Notes under the pieces: generated by a model
Databases searched by the model: none
What the model saw: the letters and a program-made list of their open reading frames with translations, nothing else
What the model was told of the DNA's origin: nothing
Part shown: one piece after another, positions 17,302-25,746 of the stretch
Layout: every line of letters begins with the position of its first letter
How positions within the stretch are numbered: the first letter of the stretch is position 1
DNA from: Flavobacterium sp. HSC-32F16
GTDB lineage: Bacteria; Bacteroidota; Bacteroidia; Flavobacteriales; Flavobacteriaceae
DNA: 64,000 nucleotides
Direction: 5' to 3'
NCBI RefSeq assembly: GCF_024171645.1
Contig: NZ_JALKAC010000002.1
Span: forward strand, 62,001 to 126,000
Made by a program: the position numbers and the translations under genes

Positions 17302-17462
17302 TTTAAACTGGACTGAAGTCCAGCTCTACAATATGAATCGTTCCTTCGGAACTTTATGTAGAATTATCATCATTCTTAATGTTATAGAATAGTTCCTGTG
17401 GAACTAAAAAAAGAGCCAACGGCTCGAAATGATATTGTAGAGAAGGACTTGAGTCCAGTTTA
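17302..17462. repeat. REP palindrome cluster, right flank of RAYT locus
   Basis: Contains CTGGACTgaAGTCCAG (17308-17323), GTTCCttcGGAAC (17340-17352), GTTCCtgtGGAAC (17392-17404), GAGCCaacGGCTC (17413-17425) and AAGGACTtgAGTCC (17444-17457). The first two mirror the left flank. Confidence 0.8.
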
Positions 17463-17524
17463 CCTTGAGTTTAAAATATAAATACACGCCCCTTATTCAA
17501 ATTCTTTCTTAGGTAAATAATTTT

Positions 17525-17532
17525 TAACTTTG
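17525..17532 (+). promoter_or_regulatory. Flavobacterial -7 element (TAACTTTG) for fumarase
   Basis: A TAnnTTTG match 15 bases upstream of the fumarase ATG. No exact TTG is seen at -33. Confidence 0.5.
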
Positions 17533-17547
17533 TAAAAAAACAAAGAA

Positions 17548-19152
17548 ATGATTGATTTTATATACCAAGATCCTTATCCTATTTTAAAGGATGATACGCA
17601 GTACCGCAAAATCACCTCTGATTTTGTAAAAGTAGAACAGTTTGGAGAGCGTGAAGTTTTAACCGTTGATCCAAAAGGTTTAGAATTATTAGCTGAAGAA
17701 GCTTTAACCGATGTTTCGTTCATGCTTAGAACGACACATTTACAAAAACTAAGAAATATTCTTGACGATCCTGAAGCAACAGACAATGATCGTTTTGTAG
17801 CTTATAATTTACTTCAAAATGCTTCGGTTGCTGCCGAAGGTCAATTACCAAGCTGTCAGGATACCGGAACGGCAATTGTAATGGCAAAAAAAGGCGAAAG
17901 CATCTTTACAGGTGTTGATGATGCAGAATGGTTAAGCCGTGGTATTTTCAATACATACCAAAAACGTAATTTACGTTATTCTCAAATCGTTCCAATTTCA
18001 ATGTTTGAAGAGAAAAACTCAGGTTCAAATCTTCCGGCACAAATTGATATTTATGCTAAAAAAGGAACTTCTTATGATTTTCTTTTCATGGCTAAAGGCG
18101 GTGGATCTGCAAATAAAACATACTTGTACCAACAGACCAAATCGCTATTAAACGATAAATCCATGGATGCTTTTGTTAGAGCAAAAATCAAAGATTTAGG
18201 AACTTCGGCTTGTCCGCCATATCACTTGGCTTTAGTAATTGGAGGAACTTCTGCGGAAGCGAACCTAAGTGCTGTTAAAAAAGCATCTGCCGGATATTAT
18301 GATCACTTGCCAACTTCTGGAAATATGGCGGGTCAGGCGTTTCGTGATTTAGAATGGGAAGCACGTGTTCAGAAAATCTGTCAGGAAAGTGAAATTGGAG
18401 CTCAATTTGGAGGAAAATATTTCACGCATGATGTTCGTGTAATTCGTTTGCCTCGTCACGCTGCTTCTTGTCCGGTTGGATTAGGAGTTTCTTGTTCTGC
18501 TGACAGAAACATTAAGGGGAAAATTACTAAAGACGGAATCTTCGTTGAACAGTTAGAAGTAAATCCAAAACAATTTTTACCGGAAACGGCGCCACATTTA
18601 GAAGCTCCGGTTGAAATTGACTTAGATCAGCCAATGGCAGCTATTTTGGCTAAATTATCTCAATATCCTATCAAAACACGTTTAAAACTAAACGGAACTG
18701 TAATTGTAGCGAGGGATATTGCTCACGCAAAAATTAAAGAATTATTAGATGCCGGAAAACCAATGCCGGAATATTTTAAAAACCACCCGGTTTACTATGC
18801 AGGCCCGGCAAAAACTCCGGAAGGAATGGCTTCAGGAAGTTTTGGACCTACAACTGCCGGACGTATGGATGTTTATGTTGATGAATTCCAAAAACATGGC
18901 GGAAGCATGGTTATGCTGGCTAAAGGAAATCGTACTAAACAAGTTACAGATGCCTGCAGCAAATACGGCGGATTCTATTTAGGTTCTATTGGAGGTCCAG
19001 CCGCTATTTTGGCACAGGACAATATTCTAAAAGTAGAAGTGGTTGATTTTGAAGAGTTAGGAATGGAAGCAGTTCGTAAAATCACTGTTAAAGATTTCCC
19101 TGCTTTTATTATCACGGATGACAAAGGAAATGATTTCTTTGAAAATTTATAA
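17548..19152 (+). CDS. fumA: Fumarate hydratase, class I (Fe-S, long form)
   Basis: Interconverts fumarate and malate in the TCA cycle using an oxygen-sensitive [4Fe-4S] cluster. At 534 residues it is the one-chain class I form (alpha plus beta domains, as in E. coli FumA/FumB). Likely cluster Cys are C103 ([10 protein letters not shown]), C222 ([10 protein letters not shown]) and C316 ([11 protein letters not shown]), with C308 nearby. The beta-domain signature [23 protein letters not shown] is intact. Own promoter upstream, terminator at 19204-19230. Confidence 0.95.
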   Translation: MIDFIYQDPYPILKDDTQYRKITSDFVKVEQFGEREVLTVDPKGLELLAEEALTDVSFMLRTTHLQKLRNILDDPEATDNDRFVAYNLLQNASVAAEGQLPSCQDTGTAIVMAKKGESIFTGVDDAEWLSRGIFNTYQKRNLRYSQIVPISMFEEKNSGSNLPAQIDIYAKKGTSYDFLFMAKGGGSANKTYLYQQTKSLLNDKSMDAFVRAKIKDLGTSACPPYHLALVIGGTSAEANLSAVKKASAGYYDHLPTSGNMAGQAFRDLEWEARVQKICQESEIGAQFGGKYFTHDVRVIRLPRHAASCPVGLGVSCSADRNIKGKITKDGIFVEQLEVNPKQFLPETAPHLEAPVEIDLDQPMAAILAKLSQYPIKTRLKLNGTVIVARDIAHAKIKELLDAGKPMPEYFKNHPVYYAGPAKTPEGMASGSFGPTTAGRMDVYVDEFQKHGGSMVMLAKGNRTKQVTDACSKYGGFYLGSIGGPAAILAQDNILKVEVVDFEELGMEAVRKITVKDFPAFIITDDKGNDFFENL

Positions 19153-19157
19153 TTTTT

Positions 19158-19198
19158 TTAGATGCTAAGATACTGAGAATCTAAGGTTCTAAGTTTTA
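19158..19198. repeat. Copy of the GATGCTAAG/TTCTAAG intergenic repeat
   Basis: AGATGCTAAGATACTGAGAATCTAAGG-type sequence. It is the same family as the arms at 55005-55044 and 55134-55169. The downstream stretch 19253-19302 (ACTTTGCGAGATT, ACTTTGCGGTTAAAC) belongs to the CTTTGCG family seen at 28.4-28.7 kb. Confidence 0.55.
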
Positions 19199-19203
19199 AA
19201 AAC

Positions 19204-19230
19204 AAAACCGCCTGTTTGGGCGGTTTTTTA
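19204..19230 (+). terminator. Rho-independent terminator after fumarase
   Basis: AAAACCGCC and GGGCGGTTTTTT pair around a 5-base loop; the GC-rich stem is followed by a T-run. Confidence 0.85.
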
Positions 19231-19304
19231 TTCTTATAAATCATTTTCTTTATGGCTTCAGGACTTTGCGAGATTAAAAAACTGCGTACTTTGCGGTTAA
19301 ACTC

Positions 19305-19805
19305 CTAAGCGCTTTTTTCTTCTTTTTCAAAAGCTATAAAATGTGAAATCTTGCCTTTTAAATTATAAATGGGTGATGCGTCGACGCTGCATTTGTAGGT
19401 TCTGCCGTCTTTTTTATAGTTTTGGATTGTTTTTTTAAACGGGACTTTCAGTTTTATGGCTTCTTTTATTTCTTTTAAAACAGATTTAGAAGTTTCCGGA
19501 CCCTGAAATATTTTAGGTGTTTTGCCTAAAACTTCTTCTTCCTGATAGCCTGTCATCCTTTTAATTCTGTTTGAGGCAAAAACGATTTTCAAATCTAAAT
19601 CGGTGATAAGGACGACTTCTTCTTTGATTCTTTCCTCAATTTTGAGATCTTTTTCGTTCCAGGTATACTGAGCAGCAATTTTATTGACCTTTTTCAAATC
19701 GGCAAAAACAGCCTTCAATTCATTTAAATACTCATAATGAAGATCTAAGGCCAAAATTGGAACCAGAGTGCGGTTTACTATTTCATCAGAGCTATTCTTT
19801 TTCAT
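19305..19805 (-). CDS. PAS-domain protein, LOV-like without the photoactive Cys
   Basis: A 166-residue cytoplasmic protein. Residues ~60-160 form a PAS domain (VVLITDLDLKIVFASNRIKRMTGYQEEEVLGKTP, then FIAFEKEE). The stretch GKTPKIFQGPETSKSVL aligns with the LOV-domain motif GRNCRFLQGPxT, but the flavin-binding Cys is replaced (NCR to TPK), so classical LOV photochemistry is excluded. There is no output domain; the ~55 N-terminal residues are helical and may interact with a partner. Ligand and partner are unknown. Confidence 0.85.
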   Translation of the reverse strand: MKKNSSDEIVNRTLVPILALDLHYEYLNELKAVFADLKKVNKIAAQYTWNEKDLKIEERIKEEVVLITDLDLKIVFASNRIKRMTGYQEEEVLGKTPKIFQGPETSKSVLKEIKEAIKLKVPFKKTIQNYKKDGRTYKCSVDASPIYNLKGKISHFIAFEKEEKSA

Positions 19806-19898
19806 TTTAAATGAATTTTAGAAATACTTTTCCCTCAAAGGTAGCACTTATATTATGAATTATTGACTTAAAACCTTATTTAGATTCATTTCTGCTAA

Positions 19899-20981
19899 TT
19901 AAAAGCTAAATTTTAATTGTACAACAACGGCTTTTTTTTCTTCGGTATTTAAATTGCTAAGCGAGATCCCGAGTAATCGAACTGAATCTTTCATCTTTTC
20001 CTGATACAATAATTCCTCAACAATTTCCATAATCAGACTTTTATCTGAAATAAAATAAGGCATGGTTTTACTTCTTGTTTGTTGTGTAAAATCGCTGTAT
20101 TTGATTTTAAGCGTAACCGTTTTACCCGATATATTATGTCTTTTTACTCGTTTTTCTAGTGAAACTGCAATTCTTTCCAATTGTTCCAGCATGAAAATCT
20201 CCGAAGAAAGATTTACATCAAAAGTATGTTCTGCAGCAACTGATTTCGTAATTCGATGTGCTTTTACTTCGCTGTTATGAACTCCCCGAACCACACTGTA
20301 ATAAAAAGCCCCTGACTTTCCGAAGTGTTTTTCCAGAAATTCCAGCGATTTACTTTTTAGATCTAAGCCTGTGAAAATTCCGAGTTGGTACATTTTTTCA
20401 GTCGTAACTTTCCCAACGCCATAAAACTTACGGATAGGCAAATCTTCCAGAAAAGGTATAATTTCATCTGGATTTACCGTTTTTTGTCCGTTTGGTTTGT
20501 TAATATCGCTCGCAATTTTAGCTACAAATTTATTGATTGATATTCCCGCAGAAGCCGTTAATCCTACTTCATTTAAAATTCGGGCTCTGATTTCCTGTGC
20601 CAATAAACTGGCACTTGGATTTCCTTTTTTATTTTGGGTTACATCCAGGTAAGCTTCGTCGAGCGAAAGCGGTTCAACCAAATCTGTATATTCATGAAAG
20701 ATTTTATGAATTTTAGAAGAAATCTCTTTATACCGATCAAATCTCGGTCTAACGAAAATAATTTCCGGACAGTATTTTTTCGCCAAAACCCCGCTTATCG
20801 CACTTCTGACACCAAATTTTCTAGCTTCATAACTTGCCGCCGAAACTACTCCTCTATTTTCGGATCCGCCAACGGCAACGGGTTTTCCGCGCAAAGCAGG
20901 ATTATCCATCTGCTCTACCGAAGCATAAAAAGCATCCATATCAATATGGATTATTTTTCGATATGTTGGAACATCTGACAC
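19899..20981 (-). CDS. dinB: DNA polymerase IV (Y-family)
   Basis: Error-prone translesion polymerase. The palm has IHIDMDAFYASVEQ (D14, D16) and SLDEAYLDV (D108, E109), the three metal ligands. The helix-hairpin-helix and little-finger domains follow (FYGVGKVTTEKM, LEKRVKRHN). At 360 residues the length is normal. The start is GTG at 20981; the next ATG (M15) would remove the first catalytic Asp, so the GTG is required. A -7 element TAAATTTG (complement at 20986-20993) lies only 4 bases upstream, implying a very short or absent leader. Confidence 0.95.
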   Translation of the reverse strand: MSDVPTYRKIIHIDMDAFYASVEQMDNPALRGKPVAVGGSENRGVVSAASYEARKFGVRSAISGVLAKKYCPEIIFVRPRFDRYKEISSKIHKIFHEYTDLVEPLSLDEAYLDVTQNKKGNPSASLLAQEIRARILNEVGLTASAGISINKFVAKIASDINKPNGQKTVNPDEIIPFLEDLPIRKFYGVGKVTTEKMYQLGIFTGLDLKSKSLEFLEKHFGKSGAFYYSVVRGVHNSEVKAHRITKSVAAEHTFDVNLSSEIFMLEQLERIAVSLEKRVKRHNISGKTVTLKIKYSDFTQQTRSKTMPYFISDKSLIMEIVEELLYQEKMKDSVRLLGISLSNLNTEEKKAVVVQLKFSF

Positions 20982-20985
20982 TTTG

Positions 20986-20993
20986 CAAATTTA
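20986..20993 (-). promoter_or_regulatory. Flavobacterial -7 element for dinB
   Basis: TAAATTTG on the minus strand, immediately before the dinB GTG. It suggests a near-leaderless transcript. No SOS box was recognised. Confidence 0.4.
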
Positions 20994-21089
20994 AATAGTA
21001 AAGCAATAAAAAAAGCATTGTCAATAGTTATAAATAGTATCAATTTTTAAAGATTAACAACTAAATGATTCCAAACAAATCATTTTAAT

Positions 21090-21097
21090 TATTTTTG
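21090..21097 (+). promoter_or_regulatory. Flavobacterial -7 element (TATTTTTG)
   Basis: A TAnnTTTG match 25 bases upstream of the metallophosphatase ATG. Confidence 0.4.
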
Positions 21098-21122
21098 TAG
21101 TTACTACCCGAAATATTTAAAA

Positions 21123-21857
21123 ATGCGAACATTTGTTATAGGCGACATACACGGAGGATTACGCGCACTTGAGCAAGTGTTGAATAGAGCCCAGGTTACT
21201 ACACAAGATACTCTTATATTTTTAGGCGATTATGTTGACGGCTGGAGCCAGTCGGCAGATGTTATTGATTTTTTAATCGACCTTAAAACCAAACAAAACT
21301 GCATTTGCATTAGAGGAAATCATGATCAGCTGGCATTGGACTGGCTGGAAAACAGACATGAGGAGTTTGATGAAGAAATGTGGTACAAACATGGCGGAAA
21401 AGCTACTGTTGAAGGATATTCTAAAATATCTCCTGAAAGAAAAAAAGAGCATATCGCTTTTTTTGAATCATTGAAAGATTATTATCTGGATGATGAAAAC
21501 CGACTTTTTGTTCACGCTGGATTTACCAATTTAAATGGTGTGGTTTGGGAATATTTTCCGAAATTATTTTACTGGGACAGAACACTTTGGGAATCGGCTT
21601 TAGCTTTAGACCCAAATTTAAAACCTGACGATTTATATTATCCAAAACGTTTTACGGTTTATAAAGAGATCTACATTGGACATACTCCGGTTACAAGAAT
21701 TGGACAAACGGTTCCGGTAAACAAAGCCTGCGTTTGGAATGTCGATACAGGCGCCGCTTTTAAAGGTCCGCTGACGATTATGAACGTGAATACCAAGGAA
21801 TTCTGGCAAAGCGAACCGTTAAATGAATTGTATTCTAACGAAAAAGGTAGGAATTAA
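21123..21857 (+). CDS. PPP-type metallophosphoesterase (serine/threonine phosphatase-like)
   Basis: A 244-residue calcineurin-like phosphatase with the full PPP signature: GDIHG (7-11), GDYVDG (35-40), GNHD (65-68) and later FVHAGF and YIGHTP, the two metal-binding His segments. Bacterial relatives (PrpA/B, ApaH-like) dephosphorylate phosphoproteins or dinucleoside polyphosphates; the substrate here cannot be chosen from sequence. No membrane segment. The barrel-protein gene follows after 47 bases with its own -7 element (21870-21877). Confidence 0.92.
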   Translation: MRTFVIGDIHGGLRALEQVLNRAQVTTQDTLIFLGDYVDGWSQSADVIDFLIDLKTKQNCICIRGNHDQLALDWLENRHEEFDEEMWYKHGGKATVEGYSKISPERKKEHIAFFESLKDYYLDDENRLFVHAGFTNLNGVVWEYFPKLFYWDRTLWESALALDPNLKPDDLYYPKRFTVYKEIYIGHTPVTRIGQTVPVNKACVWNVDTGAAFKGPLTIMNVNTKEFWQSEPLNELYSNEKGRN

Positions 21858-21869
21858 TCTGTAAAAAAC

Positions 21870-21877
21870 TAAATTTG
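21870..21877 (+). promoter_or_regulatory. Flavobacterial -7 element (TAAATTTG)
   Basis: A perfect TAnnTTTG match 27 bases upstream of the ATG at 21905. Confidence 0.4.
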
Positions 21878-21904
21878 CACTGCAAAATAATTAATATTTA
21901 AGTT

Positions 21905-22429
21905 ATGAAAAAAATTATCACATTTTTGTTTTTAGTATCATTTGGGTTTATTCAGGCGCAGGAAGCTTTTACCGGCAAAGGCGATACAAGAGTGAATGTA
22001 GGTGCTAATCTTCAAGATGGCGGTTCAGGAATTCAGGGATCTATAGATTTTGGTTTAGGAGAAAATTTCTCTTTTGGTTTTGTTGCCAGTTATTTACTTG
22101 GTGTAGATAATTTTAATGGATTCTATCACGGTTCAACATATTACAGCGATTACAAACCAGAATTTCAAGATCGTTTTGATGCAAAAGCAAGAATTAATGC
22201 TAATTTAAGCAGTGTTATTGGAGTAAAACAATTAGACGTTTATCCAGGTTTAAGTTTAGGTTTACGCAACTTTGGCGGACATGTTGGAGGTCGTTATTTC
22301 TTTACTGACGGATTTGGTGTTTTCACAGAGATTGGTTTTCCAATTGCTAAATACAGCAGTGAGAAAGACGTATTTGATCACTTAAACAATCAGGTTACTT
22401 TTAGTTTAGGAGCTTCTTTCAATTTGTAG
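21905..22429 (+). CDS. Secreted barrel-like protein, DUF6646-like
   Basis: A 174-residue protein with a signal peptide (MKKIITFLFLVSFGFIQAQ). The mature part alternates Gly/aromatic beta strands (TRVNVGANLQDGGSGIQGSIDFGLGENFSFGFVASYLLG) and ends in a strand closing with Phe (VTFSLGASFNL). That is typical of a small eight-stranded outer-membrane barrel. I associate it with the DUF6646 family of Flavobacteriia from memory; no function is known. A perfect hairpin terminator follows. Confidence 0.78.
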   Translation: MKKIITFLFLVSFGFIQAQEAFTGKGDTRVNVGANLQDGGSGIQGSIDFGLGENFSFGFVASYLLGVDNFNGFYHGSTYYSDYKPEFQDRFDAKARINANLSSVIGVKQLDVYPGLSLGLRNFGGHVGGRYFFTDGFGVFTEIGFPIAKYSSEKDVFDHLNNQVTFSLGASFNL

Positions 22430-22451
22430 AGAAAATATGATTTAAATAAAC

Positions 22452-22484
22452 AAAATACCATTTGAAATTTCAAATGGTATTTTT
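22452..22484 (+). terminator. Rho-independent terminator
   Basis: A perfect palindrome, AAATACCATTTGAAA with its complement, followed by TTTTTG. Confidence 0.85.
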
Positions 22485-22516
22485 GTTTAAAAGAAAGTTC
22501 ACAAACATTAAATACA

Positions 22517-22524
22517 TATATTTG
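22517..22524 (+). promoter_or_regulatory. Flavobacterial -7 element (TATATTTG)
   Basis: A perfect TAnnTTTG match 25 bases before the ATG at 22550. Confidence 0.45.
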
Positions 22525-22549
22525 TAATATATTATTTACAATAAATATA

Positions 22550-23323
22550 ATGAAACTTATTCAAACTTTTTTTTCCATTATTTCGGCTGCTTCATTAAGT
22601 ATTACAATTATATCCTGCAAAAATTCAAAAAAAGAAATAAAACCATCCCTACCAAACAACTTTACAGGCCACTGGATTGCAAAAGACTTTGTTGATGATA
22701 TCATCTTTGAGAATAAAATCAAAACTATCAATAATGGCGATACAGAAATTATTATTCCTTCAAACTTAAAGGATAGTGTCACTTTTATTAATGATGACTT
22801 AGAACTAAATAAATATCCCGCCGCAATCATAAACGATACATTAGTTAATTATTTATCTAAGAATGATACACAAAAAGCCCGTATTAAAAATGGCAATTTA
22901 ATAATGTTTCCACTTGACGAACGATATCGAGATCAAGAATTTGTAAAGGCAGACAGTGCTTTAATAAAAAAAGCAAAAGAGGCAAATTTAGCAGTACTTC
23001 ATATTTTAATAAACAAAGTACTCTCAAATAAGAAATATTTATCTAAATCTTCAAAAAATGAAATTGTTTTTACTGAAGACGGAAAGGTACAAGGTCTTGC
23101 AAATTTTAAAACCTATTACATTACCATAAACGGAGATGGGGCAAATATTCAAGACATGACTGCTATAAGATTTACTACAGTAAACGGATCTGATGTGAAC
23201 TTAGGAATTCTATTTCAAAAAAATAAGATCGAATTATATGACCTTAAATTATTAACAAGGCCTGATGAAAAAGCATATTATAAAAAAGGCAAATTGGGAT
23301 ACTCTTTAATAATCTCAGATTAA
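22550..23323 (+). CDS. Lipoprotein of unknown function (257 aa)
   Basis: Signal peptide with lipobox ending ITIISC (acylated Cys ~24). I do not recognise the 230-residue mature part. It opens FTGHWIAKDFVDDI, resembling lipocalin-like 'GxW' starts, and has a long Lys-rich helix around residues 135-160 (ALIKKAKEANLAVLHILINKVL). It sits directly upstream of another lipoprotein gene but has its own -7 element, and no metal or catalytic motif was seen. Confidence 0.75.
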   Translation: MKLIQTFFSIISAASLSITIISCKNSKKEIKPSLPNNFTGHWIAKDFVDDIIFENKIKTINNGDTEIIIPSNLKDSVTFINDDLELNKYPAAIINDTLVNYLSKNDTQKARIKNGNLIMFPLDERYRDQEFVKADSALIKKAKEANLAVLHILINKVLSNKKYLSKSSKNEIVFTEDGKVQGLANFKTYYITINGDGANIQDMTAIRFTTVNGSDVNLGILFQKNKIELYDLKLLTRPDEKAYYKKGKLGYSLIISD

Positions 23324-23377
23324 AAGCATTCAATAAAAAATATTTATAATTTTCTCAAATACATTCTATAAATAAAT

Positions 23378-23385
23378 TAAATTTG
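23378..23385 (+). promoter_or_regulatory. Flavobacterial -7 element (TAAATTTG)
   Basis: A perfect TAnnTTTG match 16 bases before the ATG at 23402. Confidence 0.45.
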
Positions 23386-23401
23386 TAAGAAAATTCTAAT
23401 A

Positions 23402-24121
23402 ATGAAAAAAGTATGTATTCTTCTGTTTTCTTTAATTGTTATAAGCTGCAAAAATAAACCAGATCAAAAATTAAAAAATGACATTAAAAAAGAAGTTGTT
23501 TCATCTTCTGAAAAAGCTTTAAAAATAGATACAATTGGTATTTCTGGCAACGATGTTAAGAGCAATTACATTGTTGCTTCGCTTTTAAAGAATACCGTAA
23601 ACAAAGACAGTACTGAAACTGTTCAATACAATCTTGATTTTTATGTAAACAAGGAAAAAATTACCTCTGAAAGTTTCACAATTAATGATTACGTAAAAGA
23701 TTCGGAGTGGATTGCAAATTATGGTTTTTCACCAGACGATGATTCATCCGTATCCCCATTTATTCAACTCGATTTTGGTTTTCAAGCTTCTGGATTTCTT
23801 CAAAAACAATATTTATATTTTTTAAATAAAAAAGAGATTCAACTAATACATGAATGGGAATCATCTAATGATGCAGGCTGGGGTAATTGGACTGAATTTC
23901 TAAATGTTAATCCTAAAAAAGTCACACAATCGTTTTATTTCAGAAACATCTCTTTTATGCCTAAAAATGATGATGACAGCAATATTGGAATTGCAAGTTA
24001 TTCTGATTCAACAAAAATTTATTTTGAAAACAACCATTGGAAAAAACAACTTTTAACCCCAAAGGACAAAATTTATAGAAAAAAAGAAATTACTTGGGAT
24101 GATTTTTATCCAAAACAGTAA
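23402..24121 (+). CDS. Lipoprotein of unknown function, paralog of the 15895 gene
   Basis: A 239-residue lipoprotein (MKKVCILLFSLIVISC, acylated C16). It is homologous over its length to the lipoprotein at 15895-16638, best in IQLIHEWESSNDAGWGNWTEF and the IGIASYSDS strand near the end. The paralog's GYPACGYTHDN segment reads GFQASGFLQKQ here, so its Cys is lost. Function unknown. The gene ends just before an IS3 relic. Confidence 0.8.
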   Translation: MKKVCILLFSLIVISCKNKPDQKLKNDIKKEVVSSSEKALKIDTIGISGNDVKSNYIVASLLKNTVNKDSTETVQYNLDFYVNKEKITSESFTINDYVKDSEWIANYGFSPDDDSSVSPFIQLDFGFQASGFLQKQYLYFLNKKEIQLIHEWESSNDAGWGNWTEFLNVNPKKVTQSFYFRNISFMPKNDDDSNIGIASYSDSTKIYFENNHWKKQLLTPKDKIYRKKEITWDDFYPKQ

Positions 24122-24138
24122 TTAAAAAAGCTAGTTTA

Positions 24139-24584
24139 AATAGACTGCATCCAAAAGTTTGGACGAATTTATAATTAAAATTGATAATAATGAGCTCGGT
24201 ATTTTATCGGGCTCATTTTGTTTAAATTTAATTCTTTCGTTATTGTAATATATTAAATACTTATTAATTTCTTTTTTTGAATTATTCTATTGATTTGAAT
24301 TTTTGGATATAAAACATTTCAGATTTTAGGATTCTAAAAAAGTTTTCAATAATTGCATTATCTAAGCAGTTTCCTTTTCAGCTTAAATTCGGTTGAATAG
24401 GTTTGATTTATTCGTAGCAATAAACCAATTTCGCCATACGTCTTATAAAAGCTTACCTACTTAAGATATTCATCTTGAAGTCTGCTTCAATTTTGAAACA
24501 TATTCAGCTTGGATAGTGCTTCTTTAAAACCAATTCTACACATTCTAACTTAAATGCATAGTCATACTTTACTTTTCTTTCCAT
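24139..24584 (-). pseudogene. IS3-family transposase remnant (OrfA start joined to OrfB end)
   Basis: Reading the minus strand from the ATG at 24584 gives MERKVKYDYAFKLECVELV, a typical IS150 OrfA beginning, then stops and frameshifts. A second frame gives SFYKTYGEIGLLLRINQTYS. After an internal deletion, another frame gives [19 protein letters not shown], the end of the DDE integrase core including its last Glu, and then KYLIYYNNERIKFKQ. The two catalytic Asp residues of the core are in the deleted part. Several in-frame stops confirm that it is dead. Confidence 0.8.
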
Positions 24585-24627
24585 AAAAAAAATGCCCCAA
24601 ATAGTGTCTAACTTTTTAGGGCATGTT
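24139..24627. mobile_element. Relic of an IS3-family (IS150-like) insertion sequence
   Basis: Degenerate terminal repeats remain: CATCCAAAAGTTTGGAC on the left (about 24148-24164), and the complement of CCCTAAAAAGTTAGACAC on the right (about 24604-24621). Between them lie the start of OrfA and the end of OrfB on the minus strand, with the middle deleted. At about 490 bases it is roughly a third of a complete IS3-type element and cannot move by itself. Confidence 0.75.
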
Positions 24628-24669
24628 CAATACAGGCTGCTTTTTTTAATTTAATAATGTATTCCAGAA

Positions 24670-25557
24670 CTATTTACTTAACAGAATACTCCAATCTGAA
24701 CCGCTGTAAACTTTATGTTTGGCTGAAAAACTGCCTTGATTTACTGCCAAAGAAAAGTTCAATAGACTGTTGAAATACACAACATCTGTTCCAACAGAAA
24801 CTTCTCCAAAGGTATTTACCAGTTTTAGTTTCCCTTCATATATTTTTTTGCTTCCGTTGAAAATCTGAATTTTAACAAAGTCTCCAGCTTTCAAACCTAA
24901 ATTAGCAAACGTCTTTTTGTCAATATTTGTCCAAACATTTCCGTATTGAATATCTAGAATTGGAATTCCTCCTTTGATAACTCCGTTTTCAAAAACTGGT
25001 TTTTGATATTCTATTTTCACCACTTCGCCTGGTAATTTTGGACCAACTTCTTCAAAAGTAATAGTTTTAGAAGCTAAACGCGCTCCTGTAAAAGCATACA
25101 CATCACGTCCGTGAAAAGTATACGATTCATTTGAATTTTGACGACGATTTTTAACCTCATCAATTTCACGTATTTCCTGGATCCCTAGTTGTTCTGCAAT
25201 TAAAGTTAAAGTTCCGTTATCCGGTGTTACGAAATAATGACCTGATTTTGTCAATAAAACTACAGAATGTCGTGCCGTACCAACTCCCGGATCGCATACA
25301 GAAACAAAAACAGTTCCTGCAGGATAATATTGAGCAGTTTGTGATAAACGATATGCTGCTTCCCAAATATTAAAAGCCGGGATTTCGTGTGTTAAGTCAT
25401 ATATTTTCAAGTCGGTAGAAACTCCCATTGCAACCCCTTTCATAGCAGAAACTGCTCCATCTTTCAAACCAAAATCTGATTGAAAAACCAATACATTATT
25501 TTGCGAAAAGCCATTAAATGTTGCGGCCAGCAAAAAAAGCAATACTCTTAATTTCAT
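24670..25557 (-). CDS. SAM hydrolase / SAM hydroxide adenosyltransferase family protein, exported
   Basis: DUF62 family (SAM-dependent fluorinase/chlorinase fold). Signature pieces are LVFQSDFGLKDGAVSAMKG, IYDLTHEIPAF, FVSVCDPGVGTARHSV and VTPDNGTLTL. Characterised non-halogenating members split S-adenosylmethionine to adenosine and methionine with water. Placing the start at 25557 gives a signal peptide, MKLRVLLFLLAATFNGFSQ, directly before the domain; the frame extends to 25602 but the extra 15 residues have no support. Export of a SAM-splitting enzyme is odd, since SAM is cytoplasmic. No partner gene adjacent. Confidence 0.88.
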   Translation of the reverse strand: MKLRVLLFLLAATFNGFSQNNVLVFQSDFGLKDGAVSAMKGVAMGVSTDLKIYDLTHEIPAFNIWEAAYRLSQTAQYYPAGTVFVSVCDPGVGTARHSVVLLTKSGHYFVTPDNGTLTLIAEQLGIQEIREIDEVKNRRQNSNESYTFHGRDVYAFTGARLASKTITFEEVGPKLPGEVVKIEYQKPVFENGVIKGGIPILDIQYGNVWTNIDKKTFANLGLKAGDFVKIQIFNGSKKIYEGKLKLVNTFGEVSVGTDVVYFNSLLNFSLAVNQGSFSAKHKVYSGSDWSILLSK

Positions 25558-25664
25558 TTTTTCTATTTTTAAATTTATGCAAAGATATTTCATTAAAATC
25601 AAAAATAGACAGGCTTAACTTATAAAAAACAAGATTATATAAATCGATTTTAGTTTTTTACAAT

Positions 25665-25672
25665 TACATTTG
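25665..25672 (+). promoter_or_regulatory. Flavobacterial -7 element (TACATTTG)
   Basis: A perfect TAnnTTTG match 74 bases upstream of the TonB-receptor ATG, leaving a leader of about 65-70 bases. Confidence 0.4.
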
Positions 25673-25746
25673 CATTTTATTCATTATCCTATATAAATAG
25701 TAGGTAATTTAGAATTGCATTCCTTTTATTACAAAACCATTTTATT

